The translations under genes and the position numbers were made by a program. From the NCBI GenBank assembly GCA_021845905.1, contig JAJZVA010000004.1, positions 62,001 to 126,000 of the forward strand: a stretch of DNA of 64,000 nucleotides, read 5' to 3'. Numbering within the stretch: the first letter of the stretch is position 1; every line of letters starts with the position of its first letter. This document shows positions 52,618 through 61,990 of the stretch, piece by piece. Source of the DNA: Pseudomonadota bacterium (GTDB taxonomy: Bacteria > Pseudomonadota > Alphaproteobacteria > Micavibrionales > UBA2020). The notes beneath the pieces were generated by a model. The model did not search any database. It was not told the DNA's origin and saw only the letters and a list, made by a program, of their open reading frames with translations.

Positions 52618-53364
52618 CTTCGCCATTTGCGGCGGCACATATATTTCCATGTGCGGCGGCACATATATTTCCATGTGCGGCGGCACGGGCGCTTCTATCG
52701 CCAGCGGCGGCAGGCCTTCATACAGCGGAATCTCTATCGCGCGGGCGTGGAGATGCAAGAGCGGCAGCATTTCCTCTTCCTTCGCCTGCGGGCCGTAAAC
52801 CCAGTCGCCGATCACCGGACAGCCCAATGACAGGCAATGCACGCGGATCTGGTGGGTGCGTCCGGTTTTGGGCTTCAGTTCGAGGAAGCTCCATTCACCG
52901 GCGCGCTTCACAACGCGCCACGCCGTCACCGCCCGCTGCGCGTTTTCGTTTTCATCCGACACCTTCATGTACCAGCCCTGCGGGGTTTTCTCCTTTTCAA
53001 GGAAGCCGTCGATCACGCCTTCGTCTTCCTCCGGCCCGCCGTGGACGATCGCCCAGTAGGTCTTGGAAATGCCGCCGGATTCGAAGAGTTTGCCAAGACG
53101 GCGGAGCGCCTTTTTCTGCCGTCCGAGGATCAGGCAGCCGCTGGTGTCGCGGTCGAGCCGGTGGGCCAGCCACGGCGCATGCGGCAGGTCGAACTTCAGC
53201 GCGCCGAAATAATCCTCGAGGCTCGGATATTTGCGCGGGCCCGGATGCACCGGAATGCCCGGCGGCTTGTTGACGACGATGATCAGCTTGTCCTTGAAAA
53301 GGACGCGGTTTTGCAGATCTTCCGCCGTCAGCGCGTAATGGTGCGTATTTTTGTCTTCCGTCAT
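52594..53364 (-). CDS. RluA/RluD family pseudouridine synthase
   Basis: A 256-residue RNA-modifying enzyme. The catalytic motif HRLDRDTSGCLI holds the Asp nucleophile near residue 76, and KPKTGRTHQIRVH near 165 is the second family signature. It makes pseudouridine in rRNA or tRNA; the exact site is not deducible. The C-terminus has a repeated VPPHMEIY unit of eight residues caused by a 24-bp tandem repeat. It is convergent with the antiporter gene and overlaps it by 24 bp. The ATG at 53364 is preferred over 53379. Confidence 0.9.
   Translation of the reverse strand: MTEDKNTHHYALTAEDLQNRVLFKDKLIIVVNKPPGIPVHPGPRKYPSLEDYFGALKFDLPHAPWLAHRLDRDTSGCLILGRQKKALRRLGKLFESGGISKTYWAIVHGGPEEDEGVIDGFLEKEKTPQGWYMKVSDENENAQRAVTAWRVVKRAGEWSFLELKPKTGRTHQIRVHCLSLGCPVIGDWVYGPQAKEEEMLPLLHLHARAIEIPLYEGLPPLAIEAPVPPHMEIYVPPHMEIYVPPQMAKLLDDEIE
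52628..52686. repeat. 24-bp tandem repeat in the pseudouridine synthase gene
   Basis: Two exact 24-bp units starting at 52628 and 52652 with a partial third copy (11 bp) from 52676. They encode VPPHMEIY twice in the C-terminal tail. Confidence 0.9.
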
Positions 53365-53409
53365 GCCCCAATATAGCATATAAAAAATTCAAACAAGGAG
53401 AATAAAGTC

Positions 53410-54042
53410 ATGTCCGGCGACGCGCACCTGATCGACCATCCCCTTATCCGCCACAAGCTCGCGATGATGCGCGACAAGGACACCTCCACCAAGAAATTCC
53501 GCACCCTCTTGCGCGAAATCTCCATGCTGATGGGCTACGAGCTGATGCGCGACCTGCCGGTCGAGGAGATCGAGATCGAAACGCCTCTCGAAAAGATGAA
53601 GGCCTGCAAGCTCGCAGGCAAAAAGCTCTGCATCGTGCCGATTTTGCGCGCGGGCCTCGGCTTCGTCGACGGGCTGCTGGAACTCGTGCCCGCCGCGCGC
53701 GTTGGGCATATCGGCCTTTACCGCGATCCGGAGACGCTCGCCGCCGTCGATTATTACAAAAAATTCCCCGACGACATGGCGGAACGCATCGTCCTCGCCG
53801 TCGACCCGATGCTGGCGACCGGACATTCCGCCGTCGCCGCCGTCAGCCACGTCAAGGCGACGGGCGCGACCGACATCCGTTTTCTCTGCCTGATCGCCGC
53901 GCCGCAGGGCATCGAGACTTTTCACAAAGCCCACCCGGACGTGCCCGTCTACACCGCCGCCATCGACCGCGAACTCAACGATCACGGCTACATCCTGCCC
54001 GGCATCGGCGACGCGGGCGACAGGATATTCGGAACGAAATGA
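53410..54042 (+). CDS. upp: Uracil phosphoribosyltransferase
   Basis: A 210-residue enzyme that makes UMP from uracil and PRPP. Conserved segments are [34 protein letters not shown] and the PRPP-binding loop [14 protein letters not shown] near residues 128-141. Family length and start ([23 protein letters not shown]) are typical. AAGGAG precedes the ATG. Its stop overlaps the phosphatase gene by four bases. Confidence 0.96.
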   Translation: MSGDAHLIDHPLIRHKLAMMRDKDTSTKKFRTLLREISMLMGYELMRDLPVEEIEIETPLEKMKACKLAGKKLCIVPILRAGLGFVDGLLELVPAARVGHIGLYRDPETLAAVDYYKKFPDDMAERIVLAVDPMLATGHSAVAAVSHVKATGATDIRFLCLIAAPQGIETFHKAHPDVPVYTAAIDRELNDHGYILPGIGDAGDRIFGTK

Positions 54043-54725
54043 CATCCGGAACAGAAAAAGAAATCCGGTCAGGGGAAATTTGGTTCATCCGCCATGGCGA
54101 AAGCACCACCAACGCGGGAGAAGTTTCCAAAGACAAATTCTCGACGCAACTGACCGCCCTCGGGCGCGAACAGGCAAAGGCCGTCAGCCTTGCCGTGCCG
54201 CGCGCGCCGGAGCTGATCGTCGTCACGCCTTACATCCGCACGCAACAGACGGCCCTGCCCCTGGAGGAACGCTTTCCCGCCAGTCCGCGCGAAATCTGGG
54301 ATTTGCACGAGTTTTCGGCGCTGGGCGACGCGAACTACATCAACCGCACGTGGACGGAGCGCATTCCCGTCATGCAGGATTTTTGGGAGCGCTGCGACCC
54401 TGATTTCGTGGACGGAGACGGCGCGGAATCCTTCTCCGCGATGGCGCGCCGCGTGCGCGCCGGTCTTGAAAAACTGCAACGGCGCGAGGAAAGCTTTACC
54501 GTCGTCTTCTCTCACGGCTACATCATCCAGACCATAAGGCTCATGCTGAGCCACCCCGGCCTGCCGGAAAAAGAGCTGATGCAAAGGCTCGCCGTTTCCA
54601 CGCGCACGAGCCATATCGAGAACTGCACCATCACCCGCGTTCTCAAAACCGCGCAAGGGTTAAGCCTTCACGCCGAAACGCTGGAAAGCATGGATAAAGG
54701 GCTTATCTCGGAGCACGTCGATTAA
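54039..54725 (+). CDS. Histidine phosphatase superfamily protein
   Basis: A 228-residue phosphatase of the phosphoglycerate-mutase fold. The catalytic motif [13 protein letters not shown] lies near residues 11-23 and the second His in [10 protein letters not shown] near 157. Members dephosphorylate small molecules or proteins; the substrate is not clear here. The start overlaps the upp stop (ATGA), so the genes are co-transcribed, hinting at pyrimidine salvage. Confidence 0.88.
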   Translation: MTSGTEKEIRSGEIWFIRHGESTTNAGEVSKDKFSTQLTALGREQAKAVSLAVPRAPELIVVTPYIRTQQTALPLEERFPASPREIWDLHEFSALGDANYINRTWTERIPVMQDFWERCDPDFVDGDGAESFSAMARRVRAGLEKLQRREESFTVVFSHGYIIQTIRLMLSHPGLPEKELMQRLAVSTRTSHIENCTITRVLKTAQGLSLHAETLESMDKGLISEHVD

Positions 54726-54796
54726 GCCCTTTATCACATTTAAAGTACTATAATTAATCAACATTTTTTATATTATAAAAATGATCGACCCATTAA

Positions 54797-54808
54797 ACCG
54801 CATGCGGT
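54797..54808. promoter_or_regulatory. Perfect 12-bp palindrome ACCGCATGCGGT
   Basis: It stands in the 136-bp gap between the phosphatase gene and the leader ORF at 54862, inside AT-rich DNA. A candidate operator or restriction-type site; nothing else supports it. Confidence 0.35.
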
Positions 54809-54861
54809 ACATGGAATAAAATTATTATAACAAAAGTCTTCTCGCAAATAGGAGACAGGGT

Positions 54862-54921
54862 ATGAATTTGAACAAAATTTTTCAAAAGTCGCACAGAGTT
54901 TTTCCAACAGGGCTAGCGTGA
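54862..54921 (+). CDS. 19-residue leader ORF
   Basis: A strong GGAGACAGGG ribosome site precedes ATG at 54862; the frame encodes MNLNKIFQKSHRVFPTGLA and stops at 54919-54921. The stop overlaps the GTG start of the next ORF (GTGA). It may be a real leader peptide coupled to the following gene, or the 5' part of that gene separated by a frameshift. Confidence 0.5.
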   Translation: MNLNKIFQKSHRVFPTGLA

Positions 54922-55358
54922 AAGATCTCGACAAAGAGATCCACATTATTACGCATACATTCATCAATCCGCAGACTGGCGAGTATACCAGCGCGAGGGC
55001 CGCCAAACAGCCGGACAATACATGGCAAGTTTCCACACTAACCGGGGGTGAGCATAGTCAAGGCACGCTTCTCTCGCCGTCCGGCCATGATATGAGCGGA
55101 GACATTGCGCCAAAAGCCTCACTGAAAGAAGCCTATGTGGCATTGAAAAAGTTCGAAGAGGAAAAATTCAAATCAGGCTTGCTCACGAGAGGCTTTCTGG
55201 CCTGCATGAACAACGGTCACTATTCCAGATACAAAGCGGCAATCGCCAAAAAGACGCGCATCAGGGCCCGAAATAAGAACAACCGACGATACGGATCAGC
55301 CTCTTTTGTTGAGCCACGCGCCGATCGACGGCGGCACTTCGCGGTGCGCACTCGATGA
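54918..55358 (+). CDS. Hypothetical protein, 146 residues
   Basis: An unrecognised basic protein. It starts with GTG at 54918, whose own ribosome site is poor, so expression likely depends on the leader ORF it overlaps. The last 20 residues (RADRRRHFAVRTR) overlap the convergent phaC gene by 63 bp and look like shadow sequence, so the gene may have been extended by loss of an earlier stop. The core (about residues 1-105) is soluble and without motifs. Confidence 0.55.
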   Translation: MKDLDKEIHIITHTFINPQTGEYTSARAAKQPDNTWQVSTLTGGEHSQGTLLSPSGHDMSGDIAPKASLKEAYVALKKFEEEKFKSGLLTRGFLACMNNGHYSRYKAAIAKKTRIRARNKNNRRYGSASFVEPRADRRRHFAVRTR

Positions 55359-56366
55359 CACGTAAATGCCGATATGCCCGCCGCGGAACGACAGCTCGGT
55401 GTAATCCTTGGTGCCGACGTATTGTTTCAGCGGCTTGGAGGCCGATGGCGGAACAAGGTGATCGTCCTGCGCGTAGACGTTGAGCACCGGGCATTTGACA
55501 TTACCGAGATCGACGGTTTCTCCGCCCAGCACGACCTCGCCCTTGATCAGCTTGTTTTGCTGATAAAATTCTTTCACGAACTGGCGGTAGGCCTCGCCCG
55601 CCTGGTCGGGGCTGTCGAAAATCCACTTCTCCATGTACATGAAGTTGTGCACCTGCTGCGGATTGTCGAGGATGTCGACCATGTCGATGTATTTCTGCGC
55701 GATCAGGCGGTAAGGCTTGAGGTTGAGAAACGTCCAGTTCATCAAATCGCCGGGAATATTGCCCATGCTGTCGACCAGCAGGTCGACGTCGATGTTGCGG
55801 ATCCAGTGGGCGAGCATGTTGTCTTCGGTCTGGAAATCGACCGGCGTCACCATGGTGACGAGGTTGCGGATCTTTTCCGGATGCAGCGCCGCGTAGCAGA
55901 GACTGAACGCGCCGCCCTGACAGATGCCAAGCAGGTTGACTTTCGAAATGCCGTGGCGTTCGCAAATGACGCCGACGCAACGGTCGATGTAGCCGTTGAT
56001 GTAATCGTCCATCGTTGTGAAACGGTCGGAACGGTCGGGATAGCCCCAGTCGATGAGATAAACGTCCTGCCCGGTTTCGAGCAAGCCGCGGATCGTCGAG
56101 CGGTTTTCCTGCAAGTCGGCCATGTAGGGACGGTTGACCAGCGCGTAAGAGATCAAAAGCGGCGTTTTGTTGGTCGCTTTTTTGCCGGTGGGGTTTTTAT
56201 AATGGTAGAGCGTGAGCTTGTCTTCGGTGTAAACGGCTTCCTTTTCCGTGACGCCGGACGGCAGCTCGCCAAGGCCGCGGAGGTTCTTGATCCCCTCGGC
56301 GAGCTTGGTGTTGAAGTTGGTGACTTCCTTGAAAATATTCTCCGGACTCAGCTGAACGGCGATCAT
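55296..56366 (-). CDS. phaC: Class III poly(3-hydroxyalkanoate) synthase, PhaC subunit
   Basis: A 356-residue alpha/beta hydrolase-fold polymerase. The lipase-like box is GICQGG with Cys149 as nucleophile, the acid in YAQDDHLVPP and the histidine in RGGHIGIY near the C-terminus. Cys in the box and the ~355-residue length mark class III enzymes, which need PhaE. The start at 56366 follows AAAGGAAAGAAGAA; longer frame upstream overlaps phaE. It begins inside the last codon of phaE. Confidence 0.93.
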   Translation of the reverse strand: MIAVQLSPENIFKEVTNFNTKLAEGIKNLRGLGELPSGVTEKEAVYTEDKLTLYHYKNPTGKKATNKTPLLISYALVNRPYMADLQENRSTIRGLLETGQDVYLIDWGYPDRSDRFTTMDDYINGYIDRCVGVICERHGISKVNLLGICQGGAFSLCYAALHPEKIRNLVTMVTPVDFQTEDNMLAHWIRNIDVDLLVDSMGNIPGDLMNWTFLNLKPYRLIAQKYIDMVDILDNPQQVHNFMYMEKWIFDSPDQAGEAYRQFVKEFYQQNKLIKGEVVLGGETVDLGNVKCPVLNVYAQDDHLVPPSASKPLKQYVGTKDYTELSFRGGHIGIYVSSSAHREVPPSIGAWLNKRG

Positions 56367-57370
56367 TTCTTCTTTCCTTTTTTCACGGCGGGTTGCGCCT
56401 TCTTGGGGGCTTTGGGTTTCGCGGATTTGACGCTTTCCGCTTTCGCGGCAGGCTTCCCTTTGGTTTTGACCGCAGGTTTCAGCGCCGCTTTCAGCTCGGC
56501 CACCTCGCGCTGCAGGGCATGCAGGCGCTTGTGCAGGCTGTCCACTTCGGCGCGGGTCGGCATGTTGAACTGGTCGAGAACCTCGTCCAGAACCGCGTTC
56601 TGCTGCTTTTTGAAAGCCATCAGCGCGTTGACCACCTCTCCGTAAAGGCGGGTATATTCTTCCGTCATGGCGTAGCGGGCGTAGATGTCCTCGCAGATAT
56701 CGACCCATTTGGCGTAGACCTCCTTGAGCGAGGTCAGCGGCGCGGCGCCCTCCGGCGGATTGGCGACGTAGTCTTGAAACTTCTGCGCCGCCTCAAGCCC
56801 GACCTTGGACATGCTGGCCGTGTAATCGCGCGCCTTGGCCTGATATTCCTCCCACATCTGGTAGAGATGGTTCAGCTGCTCCTGCTTTTCGCGCGTGTAG
56901 CCGATGCCCGGCATCGAAGCGAAAAAATTGAGCGGATCCATCGCCGCGAACGGGTCTTTTCCGCCCCACGCCGCGCTTGAAAAGCCCGGCATGCCGGAAA
57001 AATCCGTCTGCCCCGTGAAGGCCTTTTGCAAGCCTTCCACCCATTCCTGCACCATGTCGTTCAGCGGCTTGGCCTGACCCGTGCCCTGATAAAACTTCTG
57101 CATCATGTCGAGATAGCTCTCGCCCGCGCGGGTGAAGAATTGCTGAAACTGCGCCACGTCCGCCATTTTACCGGCTTCCTGGCCGCCCGAGAGGATCTTC
57201 TGCCATGTCTGCAAAAGCTCCGCCCATTGCGCCTGCGGGCCCTGCTGCGGCGCGGCGGCGCCGAAGAAATTGCGCTGTTGCTCGAACCAGCTGTCCCAAT
57301 ATTGCTTTTGGGAACCGAACCAGTCCGTGTTCTGTTGCGCCGATGAAGTGCCTGATGATGTGTTTGCCAT
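56363..57370 (-). CDS. phaE: Class III PHA synthase, PhaE subunit
   Basis: A 335-residue helical protein that partners PhaC in class III PHA synthase. Repeated aromatic-rich helices (WFEQQRNFFG, AELLQTWQKIL, NHLYQMWEEYQAKARDY) and the C-terminal motif VDSLHKRLHALQREVAELKAAL match PhaE. A Lys/Ala/Pro-rich tail of about 45 residues follows and could bind DNA or granules. The start at 57370 follows AGGAAGG. It overlaps phaC by four bases. Confidence 0.85.
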   Translation of the reverse strand: MANTSSGTSSAQQNTDWFGSQKQYWDSWFEQQRNFFGAAAPQQGPQAQWAELLQTWQKILSGGQEAGKMADVAQFQQFFTRAGESYLDMMQKFYQGTGQAKPLNDMVQEWVEGLQKAFTGQTDFSGMPGFSSAAWGGKDPFAAMDPLNFFASMPGIGYTREKQEQLNHLYQMWEEYQAKARDYTASMSKVGLEAAQKFQDYVANPPEGAAPLTSLKEVYAKWVDICEDIYARYAMTEEYTRLYGEVVNALMAFKKQQNAVLDEVLDQFNMPTRAEVDSLHKRLHALQREVAELKAALKPAVKTKGKPAAKAESVKSAKPKAPKKAQPAVKKGKKK

Positions 57371-57583
57371 GGTGTGCATCCTTCCTGTTTGAAGACGTTC
57401 GAGAATCCCTTTATATCTCCAGTATAGCACATTTTTGTGCGGTGCAACAATTTTAAAAAGACTTGCTTCACGCTAGCTCTCCGGCTTATAAAAGACCAGC
57501 GAAAAAAACGCGCCCCTGAAAGGTTTTTCAGGATTTCTTAATATTTATTCACTATTTATTTTCCAGTCAAAAGGATGAAGGCC

Positions 57584-58396
57584 ATGTCTGCACATTCCAA
57601 GCTCGCGAAGATTGAAGAAATCGTTTCCGAACAAACCTCCGTTCCGCCGGCAAGCCAGCCGGTTCCGCGCGTCGTTCTCGTCACGGGCGGCACGGGCGGC
57701 ATCGGCACGGCGATCTGCAAGAGGCTGGCGCGCCTCGGCCATATCGTCGCCACCACCTACCGCAACGCGGAAAAGGCGCGCCTCTGGGAAAGCGAAATGA
57801 ACAAGGAAGGCTTCGCTTTTCATCTTTACCAGTGCGACGTCGCCGATTTCGAAGACAGCCAGCGGATGGTCAAATCCGTCGTCGCCGAACTCGGCCCCAT
57901 ACAAATTCTCGTCAACAACGCGGGCGTCACCCGCGACAGCTCCTTGCGCAAGATGACGCACGAGCAGTGGAAGACGGTCATCTCCAGCGATCTTGACAGC
58001 GTCTTCAATGTCACCCGCCCCGCCATCGACTACATGCTGGAATCGGGCTTCGGCCGCATCATCAACATCTCCTCGATCAACGGGCAGAAAGGCCAGTTCG
58101 GCCAATCCAACTACGCCGCCGCCAAGGCCGGCATGCACGGCTTCACCAAGGCGCTGGCGCTCGAAGTCGCCAAGAAAGGCGTCACCGTCAACACCATTTC
58201 GCCGGGTTATATCGAAACGGAAATGGTCGCCGCCGTGGCGGAAAGCATCCGCGCCGGCATCGTCGCGCAAATTCCCGTCGGCCGTTTCGGCACGCCGGAG
58301 GACGTCGCGCACGCCGTCGCGTTCCTCGTCGCGGATCAATCCGGCTTCATCACCGGCGCGAACCTCGCCACCAACGGCGGACATTTCATGGAATAA
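57584..58396 (+). CDS. phaB: Acetoacetyl-CoA reductase (NADPH)
   Basis: A 270-residue short-chain dehydrogenase that makes (R)-3-hydroxybutyryl-CoA for PHA synthesis. The nucleotide motif TGGTGGIG is at residues 34-41, NNAG near 108, and the catalytic Ser, Tyr and Lys in ISSINGQKGQFGQSNYAAAK. About 25 extra residues precede the fold. The start at 57584 is preferred to 57575 because of ribosome-site spacing. Context (phaC, phaE, phaR) supports PhaB over FabG. Confidence 0.9.
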   Translation: MSAHSKLAKIEEIVSEQTSVPPASQPVPRVVLVTGGTGGIGTAICKRLARLGHIVATTYRNAEKARLWESEMNKEGFAFHLYQCDVADFEDSQRMVKSVVAELGPIQILVNNAGVTRDSSLRKMTHEQWKTVISSDLDSVFNVTRPAIDYMLESGFGRIINISSINGQKGQFGQSNYAAAKAGMHGFTKALALEVAKKGVTVNTISPGYIETEMVAAVAESIRAGIVAQIPVGRFGTPEDVAHAVAFLVADQSGFITGANLATNGGHFME

Positions 58397-58410
58397 AGGA
58401 GAACCTGCAC

Positions 58411-58911
58411 ATGCGCGTCATCAAGAAATATCCCAACCGCCGTCTTTACGATACCGAGAAAAGCGCCTACATCACCATCGCCGACGTGCTGAAGATCATC
58501 CGCACCGGGGAAGACTTTCAGGTCGTCGACGCGGAGAGCGGCAAGGATATCACGCGCTCCGTCCTCGTGCAGATCATCACCGAGCAGGAAGGCGGCGCCT
58601 CGCCGATCTTCACCACCGACATGCTGACGCGCTTCATCCGCTTTTACGACGACCAGTCGCAGGAGATCTTCGGCGAGTTTCTCGACAAGAACCTCAAGAT
58701 GTTCGCCGAGCAGCAAAAGCGCTTCCAGGACCAGATGGGCAACATCATCGGCTCGCCCCTGGCTATCATGCAGGACCTGACCGAGCGCAACCTCTCCATG
58801 TGGAGCGACATGCAATCGCAATTCATGCGTATGGCGATGGGCGGCAAGGCCGACGGCAAAAAAGACGCCGCGGGCGACGAATCGACCCGCAAAAAGCCGT
58901 CCAAAAAATAG
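58411..58911 (+). CDS. phaR: PHA synthesis regulator PhaR
   Basis: A 166-residue protein of the PhaR family. The N-terminus YPNRRLYDTEKSAYITIADVL is the DNA-binding signature and is followed by the accumulation-regulator domain with FQVVDAESGKDITRSVLVQI. PhaR represses phasin genes and senses PHA granules. A ribosome site AAAGGAG precedes it and it follows phaB with a 14-bp gap. A Lys-rich tail is added. Confidence 0.94.
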   Translation: MRVIKKYPNRRLYDTEKSAYITIADVLKIIRTGEDFQVVDAESGKDITRSVLVQIITEQEGGASPIFTTDMLTRFIRFYDDQSQEIFGEFLDKNLKMFAEQQKRFQDQMGNIIGSPLAIMQDLTERNLSMWSDMQSQFMRMAMGGKADGKKDAAGDESTRKKPSKK

Positions 58912-59146
58912 CCATAATCCTTCAAAAACCTGTCCGTATTTGTCCGCAAACAGCCCGTATCCGGCCTTAAACGACCCGCATCCATCCGCAAGCGGTTCGC
59001 ATCCACCCGCATTTTACCGGCCTGAATCATTCACGGGCCCTGAAATAAACTATATGTAAACCGCTCTTGACCGGTCATAATTTTCGCGGCTATATTTGTA
59101 CATATTAAAATTATGTCCAAAACCCACAGTCAGGAGATTCGTCCCC

Positions 59147-61912
59147 ATGTCGCCCAAAGATATGTCGCCCAAAGATTCCGCGAAAAAAGATTTTCTCTAT
59201 AACCATCAGCACAACGACATGGTGCGCAGCGACTACCGCCCCGACCCCTACCGCATCACCGACGCCGACCTTTACATCAACCTCGACGCAACGGAGACGC
59301 GCGTGCGCAACCGCATGGTAGTCGAAGGCAACCCCGCTTCGCAGGTGCAGGGCGGCCCGCTGGTGTTGCAAGGCGAGGACATGGATCTCGTCAGCGTCAA
59401 GATCAAGGAGAACGGCAAATGGCGCGACCTCGACCGCGCCGAGTTCCGCGTCGACGACAAGCAACTCATCATCAACCGGCCGCCGCAGGGCCGCTTCGAA
59501 CTCGAGATCGTCAACGAGATCAACCCCTCCGCCAACACCCGGCTGCAGGGCATCTACGCCTCGGGCGACATCATCGGCTCGCAGTGCGAGTCGACGGGTT
59601 TTCGCCGCGTCACCTACTTCCTCGACCGGCCGGACAATCTCGCGCGCTTCACCACCACGCTCGAAGCCGACAAGGAAAAATATCCCGTGCTGATCTCCAA
59701 CGGCAACGGCGACCTCGCGCAAACCAAAGACCTCGGCCAGGGGCGCCACAGCATCACCTGGGTCGATCCTTTCCCGAAACCGAGCTACCTCTTCGCCACC
59801 ATCGCCGGCGACATGGAGGTTGTGACCGACACCTTCACCACCATGGCGGGCAACGACGTCGCCTTGCGCATCGTCGTGCCGAAAGGCTACGAAGACAAGG
59901 TCGCCTGGGCGATGCAGTCGATCAAGAACGCGATGAAATGGGACGAAGAGAAATACGGCCTCGCCTACGACCTCGACTGCCTGCACCTCATCGGCCTTGA
60001 AAAGTTCAACATGGGCGCGATGGAGAACAAGGGCGCGATCGTCTTCAACATCAAGGACCTGTGCGGCGCGCCGGACAGCTCCTCCGACGCGCAGCTGCTG
60101 CGCATCGAGACGGTCATCGGCCACGAATACTTCCACAACTACACCGGCGACCGCGTGACGGTGCGCGACTGGTTCGAGATCTCGCTGAAAGAGAGCCTGA
60201 CCGAGCGCCGCAACGAGCAGTTCTCCGGCGACATGAACTCCAAATCCATCCAGACGCTCGACGACGCGGTCTACATCCGCACCGTCCAGTTCCGCGAAGA
60301 CGAAGGCCCGACGGCGCACTGCGTCCGCCCCGAGCGCGTCGAGGCGTTCGAGAACATCTATTCCCCCACCGTCTACAACAAGGGCGCGCAGCTCCTGCGC
60401 ATGATGGAGACGATCATGGGCAGCGACAACTGGTACAAGGGCGTCAAGCACTACCTCGACAAGTTCGACGGCGAGGCGCGCATCGTCGAGGACTTCGTCG
60501 CCGCGCTGGAGGAATATTCGGGCCGCGACCTTGCGCAGTTCTTCCGCTGGTACACGCAGGCGGGAACGCCGGAAATCTCTTACGACGGCCGGTACGACGC
60601 CGCCGCCAAAACCTACACGCTGACGCTCAAGCAGCATCAGCCCGCGACGCCGGGCCAGCCCGCCTCTTCCAAGAAGCCGCTGCACATCCCCGTGCGCCTC
60701 GGGCTGATCGCGCAAAGCGGCAAGGACATTCCGCTGAAGCTGCAAGGCGAGACGGCGGAGAGAAAAACAGATGTTTTCGATTTCACGGAGAAAGAGCAGA
60801 CCTTCGTCTTTGAAAACGTCTCCGGCCCGGTCGTGCCGTCGCTGTTCCGCGATTTTTCCGCGCCGGTCAAGGTGGTGACGCCCGTCTCCGACGACGAGCT
60901 GATCTTCCGCATGAGCCACGATTCCGACCCCTTCAACCGCTTCGACGCCGGACAGCAGATGATGGCCAAGACCATGCGTCAGATGCTGGAGGACCTCGAC
61001 GCCGGAAAGCCTCTCGCGCTGCCGCCCGCCTTCACCGCGGCCTACGGCCTGATGCTCGCCGACGGCGCGGGCGCCGACCCTGCCTTCACCGCGCGCCTGC
61101 TCGGCCTGCCGCCTTTCACGCAGGACCTGAAGCAATACGATCCGCTCGCCGCGAAAACCGTCGCCGACTTCGTCAAAAAGACCCTCGCCGCCGCGTTCGA
61201 GACGGAATTCAGGGAGCTCTACGCGCAAACGGCCATCCCGGCGGGCAAGCCCTTCAGCATCCATGACATGGGATGGCGCGATTTGCACAACACCGCGCTC
61301 TCGTTCCTCTCGGCGCTCGAAACGCCCGCCGTCAAAGCCACGGCGCAAGCCCAATACGACGGCGCGGCGAACATGACGGAACGGCAGGGCGCGCTCGCCG
61401 CCCTCGCCCGCATGGGCGGCGCGGAAGCCGAAAAGGCGCTGGAAAGTTTCCATCAAAAATACCGCAACGACACCAACGTCATGGACACGTGGCTCAGCCT
61501 CTCGGCATCCGCGGCGCAAGGCGATGCGATCGAGCGCGTGCGCGCGCTGATGAAGAGCGACGTCTTCGACATCACCAACCCCAACAAGGTGCGCGCGCTG
61601 CTCGGCGGCTTCACCGGCAACACGGCGGCCTTCCACAACAAGGATGGCTCGGGCTACAGGCTGCTGGCCGACGTCATCATCACCCTCAACGGCGTCAACC
61701 CGCACACCGCGACGGGGATCATCCGCCCGCTCGCGCAGTTCCAGCGCTACGACGACGCGCGGCAGGAGCTGGTCATCGCCGAGCTGGAGCGCATCATGAA
61801 GACGCCGCAGCTCGACACGCAGATCAAGGACATCGTCGGCAAGGCGCTGGAGAGCGCCAGGCCGTCGCTCAAAGGAAAAACAAAAAGCTTCGACAAAAAA
61901 CAGAAGCCGTAA
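59147..61912 (+). CDS. pepN: Aminopeptidase N (M1 family)
   Basis: A 921-residue zinc aminopeptidase. The exopeptidase motif GAMEN lies near residue 290, the zinc motif HEYFH at 326 with the Glu ligand 19 residues later (ESLTE), and the conserved Tyr in VYNKGAQ. The C-terminal half matches E. coli PepN helical domain. It is cytoplasmic and removes N-terminal residues from peptides. A 15-bp direct duplication (ATGTCGCCCAAAGAT twice) covers the start, so 59147 or 59162 may serve; CAGGAG precedes the first. Confidence 0.96.
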   Translation: MSPKDMSPKDSAKKDFLYNHQHNDMVRSDYRPDPYRITDADLYINLDATETRVRNRMVVEGNPASQVQGGPLVLQGEDMDLVSVKIKENGKWRDLDRAEFRVDDKQLIINRPPQGRFELEIVNEINPSANTRLQGIYASGDIIGSQCESTGFRRVTYFLDRPDNLARFTTTLEADKEKYPVLISNGNGDLAQTKDLGQGRHSITWVDPFPKPSYLFATIAGDMEVVTDTFTTMAGNDVALRIVVPKGYEDKVAWAMQSIKNAMKWDEEKYGLAYDLDCLHLIGLEKFNMGAMENKGAIVFNIKDLCGAPDSSSDAQLLRIETVIGHEYFHNYTGDRVTVRDWFEISLKESLTERRNEQFSGDMNSKSIQTLDDAVYIRTVQFREDEGPTAHCVRPERVEAFENIYSPTVYNKGAQLLRMMETIMGSDNWYKGVKHYLDKFDGEARIVEDFVAALEEYSGRDLAQFFRWYTQAGTPEISYDGRYDAAAKTYTLTLKQHQPATPGQPASSKKPLHIPVRLGLIAQSGKDIPLKLQGETAERKTDVFDFTEKEQTFVFENVSGPVVPSLFRDFSAPVKVVTPVSDDELIFRMSHDSDPFNRFDAGQQMMAKTMRQMLEDLDAGKPLALPPAFTAAYGLMLADGAGADPAFTARLLGLPPFTQDLKQYDPLAAKTVADFVKKTLAAAFETEFRELYAQTAIPAGKPFSIHDMGWRDLHNTALSFLSALETPAVKATAQAQYDGAANMTERQGALAALARMGGAEAEKALESFHQKYRNDTNVMDTWLSLSASAAQGDAIERVRALMKSDVFDITNPNKVRALLGGFTGNTAAFHNKDGSGYRLLADVIITLNGVNPHTATGIIRPLAQFQRYDDARQELVIAELERIMKTPQLDTQIKDIVGKALESARPSLKGKTKSFDKKQKP

Positions 61913-61928
61913 GAACCGCCGTTAAAAC

Positions 61929-61970
61929 AAAACCGGCCGCGACGCCTGAAAACGTCACGGCCGGTTTTTT
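61929..61970. terminator. Bidirectional terminator between pepN and icd
   Basis: Stem AAAACCGGCCG / CGGCCGGTTTT with an inner CGACG / CGTCA partial pairing, flanked by A and T runs. It serves the convergent pepN and icd transcripts. Confidence 0.9.
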
Positions 61971-61990
61971 GCATCTAAAGCGCGCTGTTT

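Noticed and set aside
54773-55036. 87-codon minus-strand frame in the gap before phaC
   Set aside because: No ribosome site and it is antisense to the leader ORF and the 146-residue gene, for which plus-strand start signals are stronger.
59111-61705. 864-codon open frame antisense to pepN
   Set aside because: It mirrors the third-codon-position bias of the GC-rich pepN gene, has no ribosome site and encodes Arg/Val/Gly-rich nonsense. The sense frame has clear M1 motifs.
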